Assembly (NCBI RefSeq): GCF_014204795.1 | Contig: NZ_JACHMB010000001.1 | Location: 3,658,001 to 3,722,000 of the forward strand | Source: Nonomuraea jabiensis | Lineage (GTDB): Bacteria; Actinomycetota; Actinomycetes; Streptosporangiales; Streptosporangiaceae | Direction: 5' to 3' | Length of the DNA stretch: 64,000 nt | Notes under the pieces: model-generated | What the model saw: the letters and a program-made list of their open reading frames with translations, nothing else | Database searches by the model: none | Told to the model about the DNA's origin: nothing | Shown: in pieces, positions 16,462 through 26,300 of the stretch | Layout: every line of letters begins with the position of its first letter | Position numbering within the stretch: position 1 is the stretch's first letter | Position numbers and translations under genes: made by a program

Positions 16462-17196
16462 ATGCAGCTTCCTGATCAACTTCGCCGGCTGATCGAGGAT
16501 GACGCGTCCTGGTCGTCTGATCACGAAGGAGCCAGCGGTACCGCCCTGAGGGTCAGGTCGGGGTCGAAGGTCTTCTACGTCAAGCACGGCCCCCTCGCCA
16601 GGGCCGAGCACCTGCGACTGCGCTGGCTCCACGGACGCGTCCCCGTCCCTGACGTGGTCGCCTTCCACGACCCTTTCCTCGTCCTCGCCGACGTGGGGGC
16701 CCCGTCCCTGGAGGCCGCCGCGCCCGCCGACATGGGCGCCGTGCTGGGCCGGACGCTGCGCCTGCTGCACGAGCTGCCCGTCGCCGGCTGCCCCTTCGAC
16801 GGCCGGCTCCCGGTGGTGCTCGAACGCGCCGCCGCCAACGTCCGTGACGGCCTGGTCGACCCGGACGACTTCGATGCCGACCATCTCGGGCTGACCCCCG
16901 AGACGGTCCACGAACGGCTGCTGGCCACCCGCCCCCGCGTGGAGGATCTCGTCGTCGCGCACGGGGACTACACGCCGTCCAACGTGCTGCTGCCTGCCTC
17001 GGGAGAGCCCGTCGTCATCGATCTTCCGGCGCTGGGGGTGGCCGACCGGTACCGTGACCTCGCCATCGCGCACCGGGACCTGTACGAGGACCACGGCCCG
17101 GCGGCCTGGGAGGAGTTCGTTTCCGCCTACGGCCTCGTCGACCACATCGAGGAGGATCGGCTGTACTACTACCGGCTACTGGATGAGCTTCTCTGA
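16462..17196 (+). CDS. APH(3')-like aminoglycoside/antibiotic phosphotransferase
   Basis: The 244-residue protein has the APH fold. VFYVKHGP carries the ATP-binding lysine, VVAHGDYTPSNVLL is the catalytic HGDxxxxN loop, IDLPALGVADRYRDLAIA is the metal-binding/ADxxxD segment, and the C-terminal YYYRLLDELL is typical of APH(3'). The phosphate-transfer Asp and Asn are present. The usual Gly two residues after the metal-binding Asp is Pro here (D-L-P), which is unusual. The length is slightly below the usual 260 or so residues. It lies immediately upstream of the rifamycin-associated element, glycosyltransferase and HelR genes, pointing to an antibiotic-resistance island. The true substrate could be an aminoglycoside or another hydroxylated compound. 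Confidence 0.82.
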   Translation: MQLPDQLRRLIEDDASWSSDHEGASGTALRVRSGSKVFYVKHGPLARAEHLRLRWLHGRVPVPDVVAFHDPFLVLADVGAPSLEAAAPADMGAVLGRTLRLLHELPVAGCPFDGRLPVVLERAAANVRDGLVDPDDFDADHLGLTPETVHERLLATRPRVEDLVVAHGDYTPSNVLLPASGEPVVIDLPALGVADRYRDLAIAHRDLYEDHGPAAWEEFVSAYGLVDHIEEDRLYYYRLLDELL

Positions 17197-17250
17197 GGCG
17201 GGGAAAGGGGAGTGCCTGCACCTTTCCACTCTCAACGTATAGCGCACCGG

Positions 17251-17269
17251 GGGGCTTGCCACAAGACCC
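17251..17269 (+). promoter_or_regulatory. Rifamycin-associated element (RAE)-like 19-bp site
   Basis: GGGGCTTGCCACAAGACCC matches, from memory, the rifamycin-associated element pattern GGGGCTTGC-NNC-AAG-N-CCC found upstream of rifamycin-inactivating genes and helR in actinomycetes. It lies 58 bp upstream of the glycosyltransferase start, with the CTTGCC core in a position that could overlap a -35 region. RAE sites mediate induction of these genes by rifamycins. Confidence 0.7.
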
Positions 17270-17327
17270 GGGTCATGCCGCAGAATCGTCCGCCGAGGCC
17301 AGAAGCTGCGGAAATGGGGGACGCGAA

Positions 17328-18563
17328 GTGCGTGTGGTGTTGTCGACGTACGGGTCGCGCGGGGACGTCGAACCGATGGCGGCACTCGCGGCGCGGCTGC
17401 GGGAGCTCGGCGCGGAGGTGCGGGTGTGCGCGCCGCCGGACGAGGAGTTCGCGCAGCGGCTGGCCGGGGTCGGCGTGCGGTTCGTGCCGGTCGGAAGGTC
17501 GGCGCGGGCGCTGACGACCGCGGCGCCGGCCCCGTCATCGCTGCCGCAGCGCGCGGCCGAGTTGATCGCCGGCCAGTTCGAGGCGGTCACGGCGGCGGCC
17601 GAGGGATGTGACGTGCTGGTGGCGACCGGCATGATGCCGGCCGCCGCAGGTGCGCGGTCGGTGGCCGAGAAGCTCGGCATCCGCTCCGTGTCCGTGACGT
17701 TCCAGCAGCTCACCCTGCCGTCGCCGGACCGCCCGCCGCTGGCGTACGCGGGCCGGCCGTTCCCGCCGGAGGTGACCGACAACCGGGTGCTGTGGGACCT
17801 GGACGCCCAGAGCATCAACGAGCTGTTCGGCGCCGCGCTCAACACCAACCGGGCGTCGAACGGCCTGCCACCGGTGGACGACGTCCGCGACTACGTCATC
17901 GGCGACCAGCCGTGGCTGGCGACGGACCCGGCCCTGGACCCGTGGCGGGCGACGCCGGAGCTCGACGTCGTACAGACCGGCGCGTGGATCCTGCCGGACA
18001 CCCGCCCGCTCCCGGCCGAGCTGGTGGCGTTCCTGGACGCCGGCGAACCGCCGGTGTACGTGGGCTTCGGCAGCATGCCCATGCACGCTTCGAAGGACGT
18101 CGCCCGGGTGGCCATCGAGGCGGTCCGGGCGCAGGGCCGCCGCGCGCTCGTCAGGCGTGGCTGGGCCGACCTGGCCCTGATCGACGACCGGGACGACTGC
18201 TTCGTCGTGGGCGAGGTCAACCAGCAGGCGCTGTTCGGCCGGGTGGCCGCCGTCGTGCACCACGGCGGGGCGGGCACCACGACGACGGCCGCGCTGGCCG
18301 GCGCGCCTCAGGTGGTGGTGCCCCAGGCGGCGGACCAGCCGTACTGGGCCGCTCGGGTGGCTGACCTGGGCATCGGCGCGGCACACGACGGTCCGGCTCC
18401 GACCGCCGAGTCCCTGCCGGCCGCGCTCAGGACGGCCCTGGCCCCCGAGACCCGCGTACGAGCGGCCGCCGTGGCCGGCACGATCCGCACCGACGGGGCG
18501 GCGGTGGCCGCGAAGCTGCTGCTCGACGTGGTCAGCCAGGAAAGGGCGTCCGCGTCCGTGTAG
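17328..18563 (+). CDS. Family 1 glycosyltransferase, probable rifamycin glycosyltransferase
   Basis: The 411-residue GT-B enzyme has the typical N-terminus VRVVLSTYGSRGDVEP and C-terminal sugar-nucleotide site (WADL...HHGGAGTTTTA near residue 310, then VVVPQAADQPYWAARVADLG). It belongs to the macrolide/vancomycin-type GT1 group. Enzymes of this type include Rgt, which inactivates rifampicin by adding a sugar to the ansa chain. The RAE-like site directly upstream and HelR directly downstream make that role likely here, although the sequence alone cannot separate it from other natural-product glycosyltransferases. GTG 17328 has GGGGGA about 7 nt upstream and removes a non-family N-terminal extension. 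Confidence 0.82.
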   Translation: MRVVLSTYGSRGDVEPMAALAARLRELGAEVRVCAPPDEEFAQRLAGVGVRFVPVGRSARALTTAAPAPSSLPQRAAELIAGQFEAVTAAAEGCDVLVATGMMPAAAGARSVAEKLGIRSVSVTFQQLTLPSPDRPPLAYAGRPFPPEVTDNRVLWDLDAQSINELFGAALNTNRASNGLPPVDDVRDYVIGDQPWLATDPALDPWRATPELDVVQTGAWILPDTRPLPAELVAFLDAGEPPVYVGFGSMPMHASKDVARVAIEAVRAQGRRALVRRGWADLALIDDRDDCFVVGEVNQQALFGRVAAVVHHGGAGTTTTAALAGAPQVVVPQAADQPYWAARVADLGIGAAHDGPAPTAESLPAALRTALAPETRVRAAAVAGTIRTDGAAVAAKLLLDVVSQERASASV

Positions 18564-18678
18564 TCACGCGCGGCCAGGACCCACGTACGCACCCTGGCGA
18601 GCCGTGACGGCCACGGGGCCACGTCACGCCGGGCCAGACGCCAACCTTCGCAAGCGACCTCAAAACGGAGCTGATGAC

Positions 18679-20838
18679 TTGAATCCCCTGACCACCGGCG
18701 CGTTCGACCTGCCCGAGCATCTTGCGCCCAAGGCCGACCCGGCGCTGATCGCCGGCGACGAGCGGCACTTCGCGGCCATCGCGCAGAGCCTTGAGCAGTC
18801 GATCGCCGAGCTGTCCGGCCGCCTCGACGCCGAGCGCAAGGCGCCCGGCGGAAAGGGGCGGGCGGCGCTGGACCGGGACCTGGAGATCCACCGGCTGTCC
18901 GCTCGCCTGCGTGCACTGCGCCGGTTCGGCCTGGACCTGTGCCTCGGACACATGGTCAGCGCGGACGACCCCGAACCGGTGTACATCGGGCGGCTCGGCC
19001 TCACCGACAGCGAGGGCCGCCGGCTGCTGCTCGACTGGCGTTCCCCCGCGGCCGAGCCGTTCTTCGGAGCCACCCACGGCAACCCGATGGGCCTGGCGAG
19101 CCGCCGCAGGTACCGCTGGACCCGGGGCCGGATCAGCGACTACTGGGACGAGGTGTTCACCTCGGACGGGTTCGAAGGGCACCAGGCCGCGCTCGACGAC
19201 CAGTCCGCCTTCATCGCCAGCCTGGGCGGCAGCCGGTCGCCACGGATGCGGGACGTGCTCGGCACCATCCAGGCCGACCAGGACGCCATCATCCGCGCGG
19301 GATCCAGCGGCGCTCTCGTCGTGGACGGCGGTCCGGGTACGGGCAAGACCGTCGTCGCGCTGCACCGCTCCGCGTATCTCCTCTACTCCGACCCGCGCCT
19401 CGGTCACCGCCGGGGTGGCGTGCTGTTCGTCGGTCCGCACCAGCCGTACCTGGCCTACGTCGCCGACGTGCTCCCCAGCCTCGGCGAGGAGGGCGTGCAG
19501 ACCTGCACCCTGCGTGACCTCGTCGCCGAGGGGGCCACGGCGGCGATCGAGACGGACCCGGACGTGGCCCGCCTGAAGTCGTCCGCGGACCTGGTCAAGG
19601 CGATCGAGCCGGCCGTCAGGTTCTACGAGAACCCGCCGACCAAGGGGATGACGGTCACGACCCACTGGTCCGACATCTGGCTGAGCCCCGAGGACTGGGC
19701 CGAGGCGTTCGAGGCGGCGGAGCCCGGCACCCCGCACAACGAGGCGCGCGACCAGATCTGGGAGGAACTGCTCACGATCCTGGCGGACAAGCACGACGAG
19801 GAGGACATCTCTGCCGACCTGCTCCGCAAGTCGCTGCTGCGGAACAGGGAGCTGCTCACGACGTTCAACCGCGCCTGGCCGCTGATCGAAGCGGCCGACC
19901 TCGTCGGAGACCTGTGGTCGGTGCCCGCCTACCTGCGGATGTGCGCTCCCTGGCTCAGCGCCGACGAGGTACGGCGGTTGCAGCGCGCCGACCCCCAGGC
20001 CTGGACGGTGTCCGACCTGCCGCTCCTGGACGCGGCGCGGCAGCGCCTCGGCGACCCGGAGGCGGCGCGGCGCAAGCGGCGGCAGGAAGCCTCCGTGGCC
20101 GCCGAACGCGAGCGCATGGCCAGGGTCGTCGACAACCTGCTCGAAGCCGACGACGACGGCGAAGGCGCGGTGACGATGCTGCTCGGCCGGGACCTGCAGG
20201 ACGCCCTGGTCGACGAGACCGCATCGCCCGGCATCGAACCGGACCAGCTCGCCGGCCCGTTCGCGCACATCGTGGTGGACGAGGCCCAGGAGCTGACCGA
20301 CGCCGAATGGCAGATGCTGCTGCTCCGGTGCCCGTCCCGGAGCTTCACCATCGTCGGGGACCGGGCCCAGGCCAGGCACGGGTTCACGGAGTCGTGGCAG
20401 GAACGGCTGGAGCGGGTCGGGCTCGACCGCGTCAAGCTGGCATCCCTGACCGTCAACTACCGTACGCCGGAAGCGATCATGGCGGAGGCCGAGCCGGTCA
20501 TCCGGGCCGCGCTCCCGGACGCCAACGTGCCGACCTCCATCCGCAGCACCGACGTGCCCGTCGTACACGGGTCCGTTTCGGAGCTGAATTCGATCCTCGA
20601 CACGTGGCTCGCCGCGCATGCCGACGGGATCGCCTGCGTGATCGGTGATCCCACCTTCCAGGGGACGTCCCGCGTCCGGTCGCTGACGCCGGAGCTGTCG
20701 AAGGGGCTCGAGTTCGACCTGGTCGTTCTCGTCGACCCGGAGGCGTTCGGCGAGGGCATCGAAGGAGCGGTCGACCGCTATGTGGCGATGACCCGAGCGA
20801 CCCAGCAGCTGGTCATCCTCACGAGCTCACGTGGATGA
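18679..20838 (+). CDS. helR: HelR-type RNA polymerase recycling ATPase (HelD family)
   Basis: The superfamily-1 helicase-like protein (719 residues) is of the HelD class. An N-terminal coiled-coil arm (about residues 20-85, DERHFAAIAQSLEQSIAELS) enters the RNA polymerase secondary channel in studied homologues. The Walker A GGPGTGKT is at residues 217-224, Walker B VDEAQELTD follows, and the C-terminal motor domain has VNYRTPEAI and KGLEFDLVVLVDPE. Actinobacterial HelR displaces rifamycins from RNA polymerase and recycles stalled enzyme, giving resistance. TTG 18679 has GGAG 8 nt upstream and gives the typical start NPLTTGAFDLPEHL. It follows the glycosyltransferase by 115 bp and is probably under the same RAE. 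Confidence 0.88.
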   Translation: MNPLTTGAFDLPEHLAPKADPALIAGDERHFAAIAQSLEQSIAELSGRLDAERKAPGGKGRAALDRDLEIHRLSARLRALRRFGLDLCLGHMVSADDPEPVYIGRLGLTDSEGRRLLLDWRSPAAEPFFGATHGNPMGLASRRRYRWTRGRISDYWDEVFTSDGFEGHQAALDDQSAFIASLGGSRSPRMRDVLGTIQADQDAIIRAGSSGALVVDGGPGTGKTVVALHRSAYLLYSDPRLGHRRGGVLFVGPHQPYLAYVADVLPSLGEEGVQTCTLRDLVAEGATAAIETDPDVARLKSSADLVKAIEPAVRFYENPPTKGMTVTTHWSDIWLSPEDWAEAFEAAEPGTPHNEARDQIWEELLTILADKHDEEDISADLLRKSLLRNRELLTTFNRAWPLIEAADLVGDLWSVPAYLRMCAPWLSADEVRRLQRADPQAWTVSDLPLLDAARQRLGDPEAARRKRRQEASVAAERERMARVVDNLLEADDDGEGAVTMLLGRDLQDALVDETASPGIEPDQLAGPFAHIVVDEAQELTDAEWQMLLLRCPSRSFTIVGDRAQARHGFTESWQERLERVGLDRVKLASLTVNYRTPEAIMAEAEPVIRAALPDANVPTSIRSTDVPVVHGSVSELNSILDTWLAAHADGIACVIGDPTFQGTSRVRSLTPELSKGLEFDLVVLVDPEAFGEGIEGAVDRYVAMTRATQQLVILTSSRG

Positions 20839-20963
20839 GCGCCGGATGACTCGTGGATCGGCCGAGATGCTGGTAGGGCGGGTGGACCGGCCGGCCGGGC
20901 GCCGTGGGTGCCAGGGCTGAGCCGTACTTTGGCTGGAATGTGCGAAAGGTATGGTGAGGGCCT

Positions 20964-21383
20964 ATGACGACGTTTCGGATCAGCGAGGCCGCGGCGCTGC
21001 TCGGGGTCAGCGCCGACACCGTCCGCCGGTGGGTGGACGCGGGGCGGCTGGCGGCCGAGCGGGACGAGCACGGTCATCGGCAGGTGAACGGCGCCGACCT
21101 GGCCGCCTTCGCCCGGGCCCAGGTGGAGGAGATCGAGAGCGGCAGCCGTTCCTCGGCGCGTAACCGCTTCCGCGGGATCGTGACCGAGGTGATCCGGGAC
21201 GCGGTGATGGCGCAGGTGGAGATCGCCGCCGGGCCGTTCCGGGTGGTGTCGCTGATGAGCCGCCAGGCCGCCGACGAGCTGGGCCTGGAGGCGGGGGTGG
21301 TGGCGGTCGCCGTGATCAAGTCCACGAACGTCGTCGTCGAGGTCCCCGGTCACGAGCGCGTGACCAGCAGCCAGTCCGCATGA
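20964..21383 (+). CDS. MerR-type HTH / TOBE-domain molybdate-binding regulator
   Basis: The 139-residue protein has an N-terminal excisionase/MerR-like helix-turn-helix (FRISEAAALLGVSADTVRRW) and a C-terminal TOBE/Mop domain from about residue 67 (ARNRFRGIVTEV, then VIKSTNVVVEV). This ModE-like combination binds molybdate and usually regulates the molybdate transporter. The start is ATG 20964 with GAGG upstream. Its stop overlaps the modB start (ATGA at 21380), so regulator and transporter are co-translated. Normally modA lies between these two genes; here it is absent. Confidence 0.85.
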   Translation: MTTFRISEAAALLGVSADTVRRWVDAGRLAAERDEHGHRQVNGADLAAFARAQVEEIESGSRSSARNRFRGIVTEVIRDAVMAQVEIAAGPFRVVSLMSRQAADELGLEAGVVAVAVIKSTNVVVEVPGHERVTSSQSA

Positions 21384-22231
21384 CCGATCCGCAGCGCGCC
21401 GGCCGGGCGGACCCGAAAGCCGGGTCCGCCGGTCGCCCGGCCCGTCAGGCTTCCGGGCGGTTGCCGTGGATGCTGGTCGTGCCCGCGCTGGCAGGTCTGG
21501 CCTTCCTGGTGTTGCCGCTGGCCGGGCTGCTGGTCCGCGCGCCCTGGTCCACGCTGCTGGAGCGGCTGGCCGAGCCGCAGGTGCTGGAGGCGTTGCGGCT
21601 GTCGCTGGTGTGCGCGACCATCGCGACGGCTCTGTGCCTGGTGTTCGGGGTGCCGCTGGCGTGGCTGCTGGCGAGGGTGGACTTCCCGGGGCGGCGGGTG
21701 GTGCGGGCGCTGGTGACCGTCCCGCTGGTGCTGCCGCCGGTGGTCGGCGGCGTGGCGCTGCTGCTGGTGCTGGGGCGGCGCGGGCTGGTCGGGCAGTGGC
21801 TGGAGTCGTCGCTGGGGGTCACGCTGCCGTTCACCACGGCGGGGGTGGTCGTCGCGGAGGCGTTCGTGGCGATGCCGTTCCTGGTGATCAGCGTGGAGGG
21901 GGCGCTGCGTGGCGCCGACCGGCGCTTCGAGGAGGCCGCCGCCACGCTGGGCGCCTCCCGCTGGACGGTCTTCCGCCGGGTGACGCTGCCGCTGATCGCG
22001 CCGGGCGTGGTGGCCGGGGCGGTGTTGTGCTGGGCGCGGGCGCTGGGCGAGTTCGGCGCGACGATCACGTTCGCGGGCAACTTCCCCGGCACCACCCGGA
22101 CGATGCCGCTGGCCGTCTACCTGGCCCTGGAGACCGAACCGGAGGCGGCCATCGTGCTCAGCCTCGTCCTGCTGGCCGTCTCCGTGATCATCCTGGCCAG
22201 CCTGCGGGATCGGTGGGTGAGCAGCCCATGA
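21380..22231 (+). CDS. modB: Molybdate ABC transporter permease ModB
   Basis: The 283-residue inner-membrane permease has about six transmembrane helices and the EAA loop region EEAAATLGASRWTVFRRVTL that contacts the ATPase. The motif GEFGATITFAGNFPGTTRT near the C-terminus is characteristic of molybdate/tungstate ModB. It overlaps the TOBE regulator upstream and modC downstream by 4 bp each. The neighbouring molybdoenzyme (nitrate reductase at 23366-27529) fits a molybdenum supply role. Confidence 0.9.
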   Translation: MTDPQRAGRADPKAGSAGRPARQASGRLPWMLVVPALAGLAFLVLPLAGLLVRAPWSTLLERLAEPQVLEALRLSLVCATIATALCLVFGVPLAWLLARVDFPGRRVVRALVTVPLVLPPVVGGVALLLVLGRRGLVGQWLESSLGVTLPFTTAGVVVAEAFVAMPFLVISVEGALRGADRRFEEAAATLGASRWTVFRRVTLPLIAPGVVAGAVLCWARALGEFGATITFAGNFPGTTRTMPLAVYLALETEPEAAIVLSLVLLAVSVIILASLRDRWVSSP

Positions 22232-23259
22232 CACTGCAGGCTCATCTGGTGGTCAGCCGGGCCGCCTTCACCCTCGACCTCGCGTTCGAGGTGGCCGCGG
22301 GTGAGGTCGTGGCGCTGCTCGGCCCCAACGGCGCGGGCAAGACGACAGCGTTGCGCGCCCTGGCCGGGCTCGTCGCGCTGTCCGGCGGCCACATCGTGCT
22401 GGACGGCCGCGAGCTGCACCCGCTGGCCGCCGAGCAGCGTCCGATCGGCATGGTCTTCCAGGACTACCTGCTCTTCCCGCACCTGACCGCGCTCGACAAC
22501 GTCGCCTTCGGGCCGCGCTGCCAGGGCGTCCCCAAGGCCGAGGCCCGCCGTACGGCCGCCGCCCTGCTGGACCGGGTCGGCCTGGCCGAGCGGGCCGCCG
22601 CCAAACCGCGCCAGCTCTCCGGCGGCCAGGCCCAGCGGGTCGCGCTGGCGCGGGCGCTGGCCGTGCGGCCCGGCCTGCTGCTGCTGGACGAGCCGCTGGC
22701 CGCGCTGGACGCCCACACCCGGCTGGAGATCCGCTCCCAGCTGCGCCGCCATCTGGCCGCCTTCGACGGCGCGACCGTCCTGGTCACCCACGACCCCCTG
22801 GATGCGATGGTGCTGGCCGACCGGCTGATCGTCATCGAGAACGGCACCGTCGTCCAGCAGGGCACCCCCGCCGAGGTGGCCCGCCATCCCCGCACCGACT
22901 ACGTGGCCCGGCTGGTCGGGCTCAACCTGTATCGCGGCGTGGCGCACGGGGCTGGGGTCAAGGTGGGTGAGCTGCTGCTGCACACCTCCGAACGGCTCGA
23001 CGGGCCCGCGTTCGTCGCCTTCCCGCCCGCTGCCGTCGCCCTCTACCGGACCCGCCCGGACGGGAGCCCGCGCAACCTGTGGCAGGCGCGCATCGAGGGC
23101 ATCGAACGGCACGGCGACAACGTACGCGTCCACCTCGACGGGCCGATCGCCGCCTTCGCCGACATCACCCCCGCCGCCCTGGCCGACCTCGACCTGACCC
23201 CGGGCCAGCAGATCTGGGCCTCGGTCAAGGCCGGCGAGACCCACGCCTACCCGGCATGA
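22228..23259 (+). CDS. modC: Molybdate ABC transporter ATP-binding protein ModC
   Basis: The 343-residue ATPase has Walker A GPNGAGKT, Q-loop VFQDYLLFPHL, signature LSGGQAQRVALARAL, Walker B LLLLDEPLAALD and switch His in VTHD. A C-terminal TOBE/Mop-like domain (about residues 280-343, with NLWQARIEGIERHGDNVRVH) senses molybdate and typifies ModC. The ATG overlaps the modB stop (ATGA). A substrate-binding ModA partner is not encoded here. Confidence 0.9.
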   Translation: MTLQAHLVVSRAAFTLDLAFEVAAGEVVALLGPNGAGKTTALRALAGLVALSGGHIVLDGRELHPLAAEQRPIGMVFQDYLLFPHLTALDNVAFGPRCQGVPKAEARRTAAALLDRVGLAERAAAKPRQLSGGQAQRVALARALAVRPGLLLLDEPLAALDAHTRLEIRSQLRRHLAAFDGATVLVTHDPLDAMVLADRLIVIENGTVVQQGTPAEVARHPRTDYVARLVGLNLYRGVAHGAGVKVGELLLHTSERLDGPAFVAFPPAAVALYRTRPDGSPRNLWQARIEGIERHGDNVRVHLDGPIAAFADITPAALADLDLTPGQQIWASVKAGETHAYPA

Positions 23260-23365
23260 GTGCTACATCCATAACCGGCTGCTCGGTCAGGTCCCGGCAG
23301 TCCATGCTGACGGCGAGCAGCGCCGCCGCGGCCTGGAGCACGTCGATGAGCAGCGGCGGCCGCTT

Positions 23366-26300
23366 TCAGTACACGTCGCGTACGTAGCGTTTCGTCGAGG
23401 CCAGCTGCTTGACGTACGCGGTGGCGTCGTCGGGGGACAGGCCGCCGTGGCGGGCCGCGATGTCGCGCAGGGTCTGGTCGACGTCCTTGGCCATCCGGGC
23501 GGCGTCGCCGCACACGTACACGTGCGCGCCCTCCTGCAGCCAGCTCCACAGCTGCACGCCGTGCTCGCGCATCCGGTCCTGCACGTAGACCTTGGCCCGC
23601 TGGTCTCGGGAGAACGCCAGGTCCAGGCGGGTCAGCAGGCCGTCGTCGTGCAGCGCGGCCAGTTCGTCGCGGTAGTAGAAGTCGGTGGTGCGGCGCTGCT
23701 CGCCGAAGAAGAGCCAGTTGCGGCCGTGGTGGCCGAGGGCCCGGCGTTCGTCGAGGAAGCCGAGGAAGGGGGCCACGCCGGTACCCGGGCCGATCATCAC
23801 CATGGGGGTGCCGGGGTCGGAGGGCGGCCGGAAGTGCGTGGTGGGCTGGACGTGCACCGGAACGGTGGTCTGCTCGGGGCTGTCGGCCAGGTACGCCGAG
23901 CAGGCGCCGCCCCGCCTCGTGCCGCGCGGGTTGCGGAAGCGCACCACCGAGACCGTCAGGCTGATCCGGTCAGGGCTGGTGAGCGGGCTGGAGGAGATGG
24001 AGTACAGGCGCGGTTGGAGCCGCTTGAGCACGTCGGCCCACTCCTGTGCCGTGGCGCGTACGGGGAGCTCGGCGAGCACGTCCACGGGCTGCCGGCCCCA
24101 CACCCATTTGTCCAGCTCGCCCTTGTTGCCGGGGCGCAGGAGCCGGGCGAGGTCGCGGTCGCGGGTGCGTTCGGCGACGAACTTCAGCAGGCCGGGGGTG
24201 ATCCTGGTGATGTCGAGGTGCCGGTACAGGGCCTCGCGGAGCGGCAGCGCGCCCAGGCCGGGGAGCTCGACGGTGTCGGCGGGGCTGAGGCCGGTGCCGG
24301 CCAGCCACTCCATGACCAGGTCCAGGCTGTTGACGGGCAGCACGCCGAGGGCGTCGCCCGCCTGGTAGGCCAGCTCGCCGCCGGTGTCGAAGGTGAACTG
24401 GCGGACCTCCTTGGCCGACCCCGGCAGGCTGAGCAGCCTGTTCCCCGTCAGCGTCGCGGTGAAGGGGGTGGCGCGGGTGCCGGACGGCACGGCCGTCCTC
24501 GTTTCGCTCCGCGCCGGTCCGGGGGCGGCGAGGGTGGACAGGAGCTGGTCGAGCCAGTCCAGGGCGCGTTCGTGCTCGTCCGGCTCGCAGTCGACGCGTG
24601 GCGCGAGGCGGAGCGCGCCGAGCTCCTCCAGGCGCCGGTCGAGGCGGCGGCCGTGGCCGCAGAAGTCGTCGTAGCTGGAGTCGCCGAAGGCGAGGACGGC
24701 ATAGCGTACGCCGTCGAGCCGCGGCGCCCCGGGTTCGGCGAGCGCCTCCCAGAACGCGGTGCCGTTGTCGGGGGCCTCGCCGTCGCCGAACGTGCTGGAG
24801 ATGATCAGCAGGTCCGCGTCCGGCGTCAGGGCCTGCGGGGCGCAGTCGTCCATGCTGACCAGCCGGGCGCTGCGGCCGGCGCCCGCCAGCCGCTCGGCGC
24901 TGGCCGCGGCGAACTCCTCGGCGTTGCCCGTCTGCGAGGCCCACAGGATGACGATCTCGCGTGCGGGGGTCTCCGGCTCGGCGGGCGGGGGTGCGGGCGC
25001 GGGCGCCGGTTCGGTGGGCTGCCGCGCCGGGAGGACGATGCGGGAGAAGGCGCCGGCCAGCGCGCCGTTCACCCACAGGGCGTGGTCCGGCGCGAAGGGA
25101 GCGTGATCCGGCAGCACCGGTACGTCCGCTCCGTCGAGCGGGGTGCTCGCCAGGCCGGACAGGAATCCGGACAGATAGCGGCGTTCCGACGGGGAGAGCT
25201 CCGGCGGGGTCACGTCGGCGAGCCCGAACAGGCCGTGCAGCGCGCCGACGGCGACCGGCGTCCGCGCCCCCTCGGCGGTCGCGGCTGTAGGAACGTCGGA
25301 CGCGGACGCGGACGCGGGGGCGGGAGTGGTCGTGGCGGGGTCCGGGGCGACCTTGGTGAGGGAGACCGCGCACACCTTCAGCTCGGGCTGGAAGGAGATG
25401 GGGTCGACGGCGTCGCTGGTGACCGCGTTGACGCTGAGGTACTCGCCGAAGAGATCGTTCCAGTGGAACGGCGCGAACAGGTTGCCCGGCATGACCCGGT
25501 CCGTCACCACCGCCGGCAACACGGCCCGCCCGCGCCGGGAGGAGACCGTCACGAGGTCGCCCTCGCCGATGCCGTGCTCGGCGGCGTCGGCCGGGTTGAT
25601 CTCCACGAACGGGCCGGGGTTGAGCTTGTTCAGCTTCGCGATCTTGGCCGTCTTGGTGAGCGTGTGCCACTGGTGCTGCACCCGCCCGGTGTTGAGCACG
25701 TACGGGAAGGTGTCGTCGGGCAGCTCGGCGGCGGGCAGATGCGGGCGCGGGAAGAAGACGGCCCGGCCGTCGGGGGTGGCGAAGGCCAGCCGCGGTCCGC
25801 TGCCGTCCTCGCGGGTGAGCGTCGCCCGGCCGCGGCCGTCGTTGAGGTAGCGGACCGGGTTGCGCTCGCCGGAGCCGGGCGGGGCGGGCCACTGCACGGG
25901 AGTCTCGCGCAGCCGCTCGTACGTCACGCCGCGCAGGTCGTACCCGGTCGCCGGGTTCCACGCCCGCTTGATCTCCTCGAACACCTCCTCCGCGCTGGAG
26001 TAGGAGAAGCCGTCCTCGAACCCCATCTCGCAGGCGACCCGGGCGATGATCATCCAGTCCGGCAGCGCCTCGCCGGCCGGCTCGACGGCCTGCCGGAGCA
26101 GGGTGAGGTTGCGCTCGGAGTTGATCATCACGCCTTCGGTCTCGGCCCACAGGGCGGCGGGCAGGACCACGTCGGCGTAGGCGTTGGTCTCGGTGGCGGC
26201 GAAGACGTCCTGCGTGACGACGAACTCGGCGGCCTCCAGGCCCGCGATCACGGTCCTGCGGTTGGCGACGCTGGCCACGGGGTTGGTGCAGATGATCCAG

